From assembly GCF_020034665.1 (NCBI RefSeq), contig NZ_JAIQDI010000002.1:744001-808000 (forward strand): a stretch of DNA of 64,000 nt, given 5' to 3'. Made by a program: the position numbers and the translations under genes. Positions 9,031 to 15,638 of the stretch are shown in pieces; the stretch's first letter is position 1; each line of letters begins with the position of its first letter. The notes under the pieces were generated by a model that saw only the letters and a program-made list of their open reading frames with translations, had not been told where the DNA came from and searched no databases. The stretch is from Niabella beijingensis (GTDB lineage: Bacteria; Bacteroidota; Bacteroidia; Chitinophagales; Chitinophagaceae).

Positions 9031-10932
9031 ATGACGAAACGGATCCTGGCGATTTTTGCCGCATTCCTTTTTCTTTCCGCTACTGCACAGGAAACGGTTA
9101 CGGCTCCTGCACTGATACCGGAACCGGTTTCCCTGACGGTAAAGCAGGGTGTTTTTGTGTTACCACAGTATGTAACCATCGGTATTCCTGAGAAAGCAGC
9201 GCTCGGATCCACTGTTTCGTTGCTGAAGGATAAAATAGCCAACACGGGTGCTACTGTTCAGGAGCAGCGGGGCAGCTCGGGTGCTGTGCTGAACCTGGTA
9301 CTTAATAAAAGAACAGAGAGCCGGCTGGGCGATGAAGGATATGCTTTATCTGTTACACCGGAGAAAGTAGTCATCAGTGCCAACAAACCTGCCGGCCTGT
9401 TTTATGGCGTGCAAACCTTTCTGCAATTATTGCCTCCGGAAATCGAGAGCGTGGAACAGGTTCATGATGTCCGCATCCAGGCACCTGCGGTTGAGATCAT
9501 CGACTATCCGAAAGTAGGATGGCGGGGATTGATGCTGGATGTGTCACGGCATTTTTTTACAGTAGCGGAAGTAAAAAAGTATATCGACAACATGTCCCGG
9601 TTTAAATACAACATGTTTCATTTTCATCTTACAGATGATGAAGGCTGGCGCTTGCAGATAAAGAGCCTGCCCAGGCTGACGGAGGTGGGCGCATGGCGCG
9701 TGAATAAGGTAGGGGCATTCAATACCTTTACGCCTCCCACACCCGATGAGCCTAAAACATACGGAGGCTATTACACACATGAGGATATCCGGGACCTGGT
9801 GCAATATGCAAAAGAGCGTTTTATAAACATTGTGCCGGAGATCGATGTTCCGGGGCACAGTCTGGCAGCGATCGCTTCCTATCCGGAGCTTTCGTGTACC
9901 GAAGGGGCCGACAAATACCAGGTGCGGTCCGGCGAACCCATAATGGACTGGTCGCACGGCGCACCGCCCATAGCGCTGATTGATAATACCCTTTGTCCGG
10001 CCAATGAAAAAGTGTATGGGTTTATGGATAAGGTAATGACGGAAGTGGCGCAGCTTTTCCCCTTCCCGTACATTCATGTGGGCGGAGATGAGGCTCCGCA
10101 TAATTTCTGGGAGAAAAGTGCCCAGGTGCAGGCTTTGATGAAACGGGAAAAATTAAAGACCATCCCGCAGGTACAGGCATACTTTGAAAAGCGTCTTGAA
10201 AAGATCGTTAAGTCCAAAGGGAAAAAAATGATGGGCTGGGATGAGATCCTGGAAGGAGGTATTTCTCCCACTGCCGCACTGATGAGCTGGCGCGGAGAGC
10301 AGTATGGTATCGAAGCTTCAAAATCGAAACATTATGTGGTAATGAGCCCCACCCAATATGCTTATATCGATTATATGCAGGGCGATGTAAGCACTGAAGT
10401 ACCTATTTATGCATCGTTGCGCCTGTCGCAGACCTACAAATTCAATCCCATACCTGAAGGAGCCAATGCTAAATACATCCTGGGCGGGCAGGCCAACTTA
10501 TGGACCGAGAATGTATATACCATGCGCCAGGCGGAATACATGACCTGGCCCCGCGGACTGGCGATCGCAGAATCTGTTTGGTCGCCCCTTGCGAAAAAAG
10601 ACTGGAAAAAATTTGCTGCCAAGACCGAATCCTTCTTCAAACGGTTTGATGCTGCGGAGATCAAATATTCCCCGGCGATCTATGACCCTGCTGTTACTGT
10701 TACCAAAAAGGGCACCGATTATTTTGTAACACTGACCCCGGAAATAGACGGACTGGATCTCTATACCAGCTTTGATAATTCGGCACCGGACCGTTTTTAT
10801 CCGAAATACAACGAGCCCCTGGAGATCCCCAAAGATGCCCAGCAGCTCCGTATTATAAGCTATAAGGGGAAGCAGGAAGTGGGACGGCAAATGTCGATCA
10901 AGGTGGAAGATCTGAAGAAACGCGCAAAATAA
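9031..10932 (+). CDS. Beta-N-acetylhexosaminidase, GH20, secreted
   Basis: The protein has a cleavable signal peptide (ending about ATAQ) and a GH20b-like N-terminal domain (about 28-165). The TIM barrel follows, with WRGLMLDVSRHFF, the FHFHLTDDEGWRL motif and the catalytic Asp353-Glu354 pair in HVGGDEAPHNFW. Trp-rich active-site segments (LMSWRG, GGQANLWTE) are present. The C-terminal stretch (about 550-630) resembles the CHB_HEX_C module. It removes terminal GlcNAc/GalNAc from chitin oligosaccharides or glycoproteins in the periplasm or outside. The 633-residue length is normal. The cyclophilin gene follows directly. Confidence 0.95.
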   Translation: MTKRILAIFAAFLFLSATAQETVTAPALIPEPVSLTVKQGVFVLPQYVTIGIPEKAALGSTVSLLKDKIANTGATVQEQRGSSGAVLNLVLNKRTESRLGDEGYALSVTPEKVVISANKPAGLFYGVQTFLQLLPPEIESVEQVHDVRIQAPAVEIIDYPKVGWRGLMLDVSRHFFTVAEVKKYIDNMSRFKYNMFHFHLTDDEGWRLQIKSLPRLTEVGAWRVNKVGAFNTFTPPTPDEPKTYGGYYTHEDIRDLVQYAKERFINIVPEIDVPGHSLAAIASYPELSCTEGADKYQVRSGEPIMDWSHGAPPIALIDNTLCPANEKVYGFMDKVMTEVAQLFPFPYIHVGGDEAPHNFWEKSAQVQALMKREKLKTIPQVQAYFEKRLEKIVKSKGKKMMGWDEILEGGISPTAALMSWRGEQYGIEASKSKHYVVMSPTQYAYIDYMQGDVSTEVPIYASLRLSQTYKFNPIPEGANAKYILGGQANLWTENVYTMRQAEYMTWPRGLAIAESVWSPLAKKDWKKFAAKTESFFKRFDAAEIKYSPAIYDPAVTVTKKGTDYFVTLTPEIDGLDLYTSFDNSAPDRFYPKYNEPLEIPKDAQQLRIISYKGKQEVGRQMSIKVEDLKKRAK

Positions 10933-10937
10933 TATAC

Positions 10938-11723
10938 GTGCAGCTGTTCCGCAACAATGCCGGTAGCATACGACTGGTTCCCGGATGGGGCCGCACCGCA
11001 TTCCCGCACACCGGGAAAATAAGCGGACCGGTCGTGTTTACGGTACTCGCTTTCTTTATATTACTTTGCGCCTGTTCTCCCGGAAGGGTTACAAAAGCAG
11101 ATCACCGGAAAGATGTGCTGCTGATCACCAGCTATGGAAACATGCAGCTGCGGCTGAGTGACCAGACACCCCGTCACCGGGATAACTTTATAAAGCTTGT
11201 GAAAACAGGTTATTACAAAGGCGTTTTGTTTCATCGTGTGATACGCGGTTTTATGATTCAGTCCGGGGATCCCGACAGCCGGAATGCTCCGGGTGGATTG
11301 CCACTGGGCGAGGGCGGTCCGGATTATATGATACCCGCAGAGTTTGATACCACACTTTTCCACAGGAAGGGCGCGCTGGCCGCAGCAAGGGAAGGCGATG
11401 ATGTAAATCCGGAGAAAGCCAGCAGCGGCAGCCAGTTCTATATTGTACAGGGAAAAGTATGGACCAGCGGCGGACTGGATACACTGGAACAAAAACGGTT
11501 AAACGGCAGGAAGATACCGGCACTTTACCGCCAGGTTTACACAACAGCAGGAGGAACCCCGCATCTGGACCAGAATTACACGGTCTTTGGCCAGCTGATC
11601 AGGGGGTATGATGTACTGGATAAAATAGCTGCGGTGGCTACCAGCAAAGGAAAGGACAGGGATCGTCCGATCCGGAATGTGAAGATAATCAGGGCTAAAA
11701 TGGTGAAACGATCACAGCCTTAA
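10938..11723 (+). CDS. Cyclophilin-type peptidyl-prolyl isomerase, exported
   Basis: It catalyses cis-trans proline isomerisation of exported proteins. The cyclophilin core runs from about residue 60 to 258, with FHRVIRGFMIQSGDP, GSQFYIVQG and the late NYTVFGQLIRGYDVLDKI motif. An insertion between these (about 170-205) is typical of Bacteroidota forms. No ATG occurs before the core, so initiation is probably at GTG 10938, five bases after the GH20 stop. That gives an unusually long polar leader before the hydrophobic stretch and a CAC lipobox-like end; an alternative downstream non-ATG start cannot be excluded. It is likely translationally coupled to the GH20 gene. Confidence 0.88.
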   Translation: MQLFRNNAGSIRLVPGWGRTAFPHTGKISGPVVFTVLAFFILLCACSPGRVTKADHRKDVLLITSYGNMQLRLSDQTPRHRDNFIKLVKTGYYKGVLFHRVIRGFMIQSGDPDSRNAPGGLPLGEGGPDYMIPAEFDTTLFHRKGALAAAREGDDVNPEKASSGSQFYIVQGKVWTSGGLDTLEQKRLNGRKIPALYRQVYTTAGGTPHLDQNYTVFGQLIRGYDVLDKIAAVATSKGKDRDRPIRNVKIIRAKMVKRSQP

Positions 11724-11737
11724 GGCCCCGGCGCTGT

Positions 11738-12139
11738 TCAGGACTGCTCGGTCGGGTTGCCATCATATTCCTCCTCGTTTTCTTCGGCTTCTTTTTTGGT
11801 GTTTCTTACAATGCCGTCCTTATGATGAGGCGGTGCATAGATGGTATACATCTTGAGCTCCGTGCTGCCGGTGTTGATCACGTTATGCCGGGAGCCAGCG
11901 GGGATCACAACAGCACTGCCATCGCTTACAGTGTACTCGGTGTCGTCGATGAGGCAGCGGCCGGAACCTTCCTCAAAACGGAAGAACTGATCATTTTCCG
12001 GATGCACCTCAGCACCGATCTCTTCACCAGGTTGCAGGGTCATCAGCACAAGCTGCAGCTGCCTGCCGGTGTACAAGACTTTTCTGAAGGCGGCATTGGC
12101 CCTTGTGTCATTTTCGATATTCGTGTGAAATCCTTTCAT
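11738..12139 (-). CDS. Cupin-domain protein
   Basis: A small single-domain cupin. Motif 1 resembles G-x-E-V-H-P-E-N-D-Q-F-F-R-F-E-E-G and motif 2 is P-A-G-S-R-H-N-V-I-N, with His and Glu residues suited to bind a metal. A charged Glu/Lys-rich tail with EENEEEYDG ends the protein. There is no signal peptide, so it is cytoplasmic. It converges with the cyclophilin gene and lies 15 bases downstream of the GroES-like gene in the same orientation, so the two are probably cotranscribed. Its substrate cannot be deduced. Confidence 0.85.
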   Translation of the reverse strand: MKGFHTNIENDTRANAAFRKVLYTGRQLQLVLMTLQPGEEIGAEVHPENDQFFRFEEGSGRCLIDDTEYTVSDGSAVVIPAGSRHNVINTGSTELKMYTIYAPPHHKDGIVRNTKKEAEENEEEYDGNPTEQS

Positions 12140-12154
12140 ATCGCGTGTTTTAGA

Positions 12155-12526
12155 TTAGAGCTCTTCTTCGCGCTCCAGCATTAAAATGGCGCCTTGCGGA
12201 ACGATAAAATACCTTTCACCTTCGTACATTACCTCTGTGGCACCACTCACAAGAAAAATTGCAAGATCACCTTCGCGTGCCTGGAGGGGTACATACTTCA
12301 CCTGGTCTTCTTCCGATTTCCAGGGCTCCTCTTCTACAGGGACGGGAATGGCATACCCCGGACCAGCCTTGATAACATATCCCTGCTGCACTTTCTCTTT
12401 TTCCTGAACACCGGGTGGCAGGTACAATCCGCTTTCTGTACGTTCATTCCCCTTTATGGGCTGGATGAGCAGGCGGTCGCCTATTACGATTAATTTTCTG
12501 AAACGGTTATCAGCGGTTATCCTCAT
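12155..12526 (-). CDS. GroES-like co-chaperonin paralogue
   Basis: The start at 12526 (MRITADNRF) is preferred over an upstream ATG in the same frame. The protein follows the GroES fold: V-I-G-D-R-L-L-I-Q-P at the start, a mobile-loop-like ERTESGLYLPPGVQEKEK segment, GYVIKAGPG, then GDLAIFLVSGATEV and a final strand with PQGAILML. Compared with a normal 90-100 residue GroES it has an insertion of about 20 acidic residues (PVEEEPWKSEED region) after the GPG turn. No groEL is adjacent, so it is not the standard groESL locus. A TATCTTTA -10-like box lies just upstream on the minus strand. It probably pairs with the cupin gene. Confidence 0.8.
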   Translation of the reverse strand: MRITADNRFRKLIVIGDRLLIQPIKGNERTESGLYLPPGVQEKEKVQQGYVIKAGPGYAIPVPVEEEPWKSEEDQVKYVPLQAREGDLAIFLVSGATEVMYEGERYFIVPQGAILMLEREEEL

Positions 12527-12583
12527 ATTGCTACATGAATTGAAGATAAAGATAACCAATAAAATGAAGTAAAAAAAGGGGGA

Positions 12584-14287
12584 TTACAGGTCAACTACTT
12601 TTTTACGGGCGCTGTCGTTTGGTGCTGTCCGCAGGGGTGCTGTGGGTAGCGCATTTGCTTTTGCAGCCACAGCGGCACTATCGGTAATTTTATGATACTG
12701 CTGTTCGGCTTTTTGTTGTGCTACCGCTTTATTATACTGGTCGGCACTGGCGAACAGGGCATTCATTCCTGCCTTCAGCTGGTCTGTAGTTTTATCCCAG
12801 TCGATGTCCTCGTAAGAGCTGCGGAGCATATTGGCATTTTCTTCCCAGTTGATCCGGTCTACCAACGCGCTTAATTTATTCTTCAATGCTTTTTTCTGTT
12901 CTTCAGTAACGGTTTCAGCAAGACTGTTCTCCAGCTGCTTCCAGCTGAGTGCTGTCACCAGTTTTTTGAACGCATCGATAGAACGCCGGATCTTTTCCTC
13001 CGCCGCATTATCCAATACCGGAATAACGATCGTCGGATGGTCGGCGAACAACATCATTGACGATGGTGCAGGAGCGGCATCAACTTTGGCAGAAGGTGAA
13101 GGCGCTGCCGGAGGTGCCGGTGGTTTGATTTTACCATTGGCATCTTCGCAGATCTTCAGGTAAACGATATCGTCACCCTGTTTACTATCCGGTTTTTCGA
13201 TGGCCGGGATGGGAGTGATCTCATATTTCAGTTGTTCACTGTCGGTCTCCCGAGCTGCGGCAAATACCGGACGTGGAACACCAGGTTCATTGATGGCGGT
13301 TGCATAGCTGAAACTTCCGGATGCGGCCTCAGGCAGCGGTGCCGTACGATGGGTAAGACAAACCCCCAGCGAAAGCAGCAGGGCCCCGGCGAGCATGCCG
13401 ATCTTTTTAAAAGACAGGGCATTTTTAACAGGGGCTCCCATAATTGCCTGTACCCGGTTGCCCAGCTGGCTTTCCTTTCCCAATGCCTGAAGGGCAAAGC
13501 CATTTCCGGGCAGCTGGTTTTTGGCCAGCTGCAGCAGGGTGGACGCGTACATGTATTGTCCGTATTCAAAGCGCAATACCCACCGGTCTGCAGACTTTTC
13601 CCGGTCGAGCTCCTGGGCCTTTACGAGCAGCCGCGCAAACGGATTGAAATAAAGAAGTGTCAGGATGATCTGTGTGATAAGATTGATCAGGTAATCATTG
13701 CGTTTAATATGTGCCAGCTCGTGTAAAATAATCGCTTCCAGCTGCTGGGGCGTGAGCTGGTTTACAATAGCTGCCGGCAGCAGGATCACGGGTTTTAAAA
13801 AGCCGATGGTCAGGGGGGAGGCCACCAGCGCCGAAGTAAATAACCGCACTTTTCTTTTGATATTCAGATAGCCCGCAGCATCCAGCATAAAAAGTTTCAG
13901 CGCGCCGGGAACCCTTCCGGTATCGCTGTTGCGAAGCTGCCGGAGTTGTAATGAGCTCCGGATAATATTGCGCAGCGGAAAAAGGAACAGCACCAGGTAG
14001 AGCATGGCCCCATAATTTAACAGGGGTTGTATCCATTCCCGGTTCAGCATCCATTTTAAAACACTGCTTTCGGATTGGGGAGTACTCAGCGACAGCACAA
14101 ACGTGATAATGAACAGTACAAACCCGGCCAACAGGCCCGCGAACCGGATCATTCCATTGGTGGCGTCAGAGGAAGGGCGGAGAAAAGTGTACAGGGTTAT
14201 CAGCAGCCAGATAATTCCCAGCTGCCACACGCTGCTGAACAACGCGTTTCCCAAAGCAGTAAATAAATGGTATAATTCTCCTTGCAT
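12584..14287 (-). CDS. BlaR1/M56-family membrane metallopeptidase sensor
   Basis: BlaR1/MecR1-type proteins sense a signal at the membrane and cleave the BlaI repressor. Four N-terminal membrane segments surround a cytoplasmic zinc protease with H189-E-L-A-H193 and the following ELDREKSAD motif. Another membrane segment lies at about 295-315. The periplasmic C-terminus is not a penicillin-binding sensor domain. It is a Pro/Ala-rich linker (about 370-400) followed by a charged, helical, coiled-coil-like region with repeated W-x-x-x-x-x-x-L units. It ends three bases from blaI, so the pair forms an operon. With no beta-lactamase nearby, the stimulus is unknown. Confidence 0.9.
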   Translation of the reverse strand: MQGELYHLFTALGNALFSSVWQLGIIWLLITLYTFLRPSSDATNGMIRFAGLLAGFVLFIITFVLSLSTPQSESSVLKWMLNREWIQPLLNYGAMLYLVLFLFPLRNIIRSSLQLRQLRNSDTGRVPGALKLFMLDAAGYLNIKRKVRLFTSALVASPLTIGFLKPVILLPAAIVNQLTPQQLEAIILHELAHIKRNDYLINLITQIILTLLYFNPFARLLVKAQELDREKSADRWVLRFEYGQYMYASTLLQLAKNQLPGNGFALQALGKESQLGNRVQAIMGAPVKNALSFKKIGMLAGALLLSLGVCLTHRTAPLPEAASGSFSYATAINEPGVPRPVFAAARETDSEQLKYEITPIPAIEKPDSKQGDDIVYLKICEDANGKIKPPAPPAAPSPSAKVDAAPAPSSMMLFADHPTIVIPVLDNAAEEKIRRSIDAFKKLVTALSWKQLENSLAETVTEEQKKALKNKLSALVDRINWEENANMLRSSYEDIDWDKTTDQLKAGMNALFASADQYNKAVAQQKAEQQYHKITDSAAVAAKANALPTAPLRTAPNDSARKKVVDL

Positions 14288-14290
14288 GAT

Positions 14291-14677
14291 TTAGTCTTTC
14301 TGTTTGAGTTGGTCGATCATCAGCTGGATTTCATTCAATTCTTCAGGTGTCACCTTTCCGTTACCCAGCGCCTGCATCACCAGCTGTGATGAAGAGCCGC
14401 CAAACAGGTTGCTCACAAACTTGTTGAGCATATACTGCTGTGTCACTTCTTTATTAACAGCCGCCTTATAGATATGGGTCCGGAAGGAGTCGTTCCGTTT
14501 CACCAGGCCTTTCTCATTCATGATCTGCATCAGCTTAAGCGTGGTGGTATACCCCACATCTTTAAAGGTAAGCAGGCTTTCGTGCACTTCCCTTACTGTT
14601 GCATTTCCTTTTTCCCAAAGTACCTGCAAAATTTCCAATTCACTTTCCGTAGGCTTTATTGACTTATTCTCAAGCAT
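14291..14677 (-). CDS. BlaI/MecI-family transcriptional repressor
   Basis: A 128-residue winged-helix repressor of the Penicillinase_R family. The N-terminus reads PTESELEILQVLW, followed by a recognition region with ATVREVHESL and VGYTTTLKLMQIMNEKGL, and a C-terminal dimerisation helix with VTPEELNEIQLMIDQL. It is the first gene of the operon with the BlaR1-type protease, which would inactivate it by cleavage. A TACGA-N6-TCGTA dyad just upstream is a plausible autoregulatory operator. It is divergent from the Crp/Fnr gene. Confidence 0.92.
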   Translation of the reverse strand: MLENKSIKPTESELEILQVLWEKGNATVREVHESLLTFKDVGYTTTLKLMQIMNEKGLVKRNDSFRTHIYKAAVNKEVTQQYMLNKFVSNLFGGSSSQLVMQALGNGKVTPEELNEIQLMIDQLKQKD

Positions 14678-14695
14678 ATAACATCCGATTTACAG

Positions 14696-14717
14696 GCAAT
14701 TTACGATTTTTTTCGTA
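14696..14717 (-). promoter_or_regulatory. blaI promoter region with candidate BlaI operator dyad
   Basis: Read on the minus strand, TAAATTGC (14696-14703) resembles the Bacteroidota -7 element about 19 bases from the blaI ATG. Overlapping its upstream edge is the perfect inverted repeat TACGA-N6-TCGTA (14702-14717). A dyad in the spacer of the promoter is where a BlaI-type autorepressor would bind. The operator assignment is inferred from position. Confidence 0.4.
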
Positions 14718-14789
14718 TGAAACTCCTCCTCGAATCGATTTTAACAATTTCTTGAACCGCCAGCCGGTTTCTTTTTACAATGGATTTCA

Positions 14790-14817
14790 TTTGTTCCACC
14801 GGTATTGGATATCTTTG
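14790..14817 (+). promoter_or_regulatory. Bacteroidota-type promoter for the Crp/Fnr gene
   Basis: TTTG at 14790-14793 and TATCTTTG (a perfect TAnnTTTG) at 14810-14817 are spaced 16 bases apart, slightly shorter than usual. Transcription would begin a few bases before the ATG at 14825, giving an almost leaderless message. This also rules out the in-frame ATG at 14780 as the start codon. Confidence 0.5.
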
Positions 14818-14824
14818 CGGCGCA

Positions 14825-15532
14825 ATGGCCCGTTTTACCCCCCATAGCTGCCAGGCATGCACCATGCATCAGCACTCCTTTTTTTCCAGACTGAAAGAGG
14901 AGGAGCTGACCGACCTGGAAAAGAATAAAACCTGCAGTTTCGCAAAAAAAGGGCAGGTGATCTTTGCCGAAAGTGGTACGCCCCGTGGTTTATTTTGTAT
15001 CGGCCGGGGCAAGATAAAACTGAGCGCAACCGGGTTGGATGGAAAAGAACAGATCCTCCGGCTTGCAAATACCGGTGATATCATAGGGTACCGCTCACTG
15101 CTTTCCAATGACCGTTATCATTGTACCGCCACTGCGCTGGAGGATGTGGAATATTGCTATATTGAAAAAGAGTGTTTTTTACATTTTGTACATTCCAATC
15201 CTGATTTTTGCAGCGCCGTATTTCAAAAGATCAGTGCGGACCTGCGAAATGCTGAAGAACTTATTGTTTCAATGTCGCAGAAGAATGTCCGGGAGCGGAT
15301 GGCTGAAGCACTGCTTTTTCTCAAAGCGACCTATGGACTGGAAAGTGATGGCACCACATTAAACATACAATTATCCCGGACCGAGCTGGCGGACTATGTA
15401 GGTACCTCTACCGAAAGTGCGATCCGGATCCTTTCTGAATTCAATCACGATAAACTGATCTGCCTCAGCGGTAAAAAAATAAAACTGCTGAATGAAGAAA
15501 AGCTGACCCGTACCGCCAATCTGCAGTTGTAA
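14825..15532 (+). CDS. Crp/Fnr-family transcriptional regulator of the cbb3 locus
   Basis: A cyclic-nucleotide-type sensor domain (about 20-135, with KKGQVIFAESGTPRGLFCI and GDIIGYRSLL) is joined to a Crp-type winged helix (about 150-225, with LSRTELADYVGTSTESAIR). The recognition helix keeps Glu and Arg as in FNR. ATG 14825 is chosen because a promoter overlaps the upstream frame; a later ATG at 14864 is possible but would drop the N-terminal C-Q-A-C pair. A Cys in 'EYCYIEKE' lines up by eye with the FNR C122 region, so an oxygen-sensitive cluster is conceivable. The gene precedes ccoI, and an FNR-type dyad lies between them, so it probably controls the oxidase under low oxygen. Confidence 0.9.
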   Translation: MARFTPHSCQACTMHQHSFFSRLKEEELTDLEKNKTCSFAKKGQVIFAESGTPRGLFCIGRGKIKLSATGLDGKEQILRLANTGDIIGYRSLLSNDRYHCTATALEDVEYCYIEKECFLHFVHSNPDFCSAVFQKISADLRNAEELIVSMSQKNVRERMAEALLFLKATYGLESDGTTLNIQLSRTELADYVGTSTESAIRILSEFNHDKLICLSGKKIKLLNEEKLTRTANLQL

Positions 15533-15544
15533 TACCGCGTTGAT

Positions 15545-15558
15545 ATGATAAAGATCAT
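15545..15558 (+). promoter_or_regulatory. FNR-type dyad upstream of ccoI
   Basis: The 14-base sequence has the form ATGAT-N4-ATCAT, a perfect palindrome in its arms, with the TGAT-N4-ATCA core of FNR boxes (consensus TTGAT-N4-ATCAA). It lies 12 bases after the stop of the Crp/Fnr gene and about 80 bases before ccoI. It is a strong candidate binding site for the adjacent regulator; binding is inferred. Confidence 0.55.
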
Positions 15559-15638
15559 TCCTGTGCCTGATGACGCGCATGCCCCGGAAGCGGCCGTGTA
15601 GTGACCTTTGCCGGTGAATAAGGAAAACAGCACCGGAA

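Noticed and set aside
12584..14677. A beta-lactamase resistance operon
   Set aside because: Only the regulator and protease are present; no beta-lactamase or PBP gene is adjacent and the sensor domain is not PBP-like.
14780..14824. Longer N-terminus for the Crp/Fnr gene
   Set aside because: This stretch holds the promoter (TTTG and TATCTTTG), so it is unlikely to be translated.
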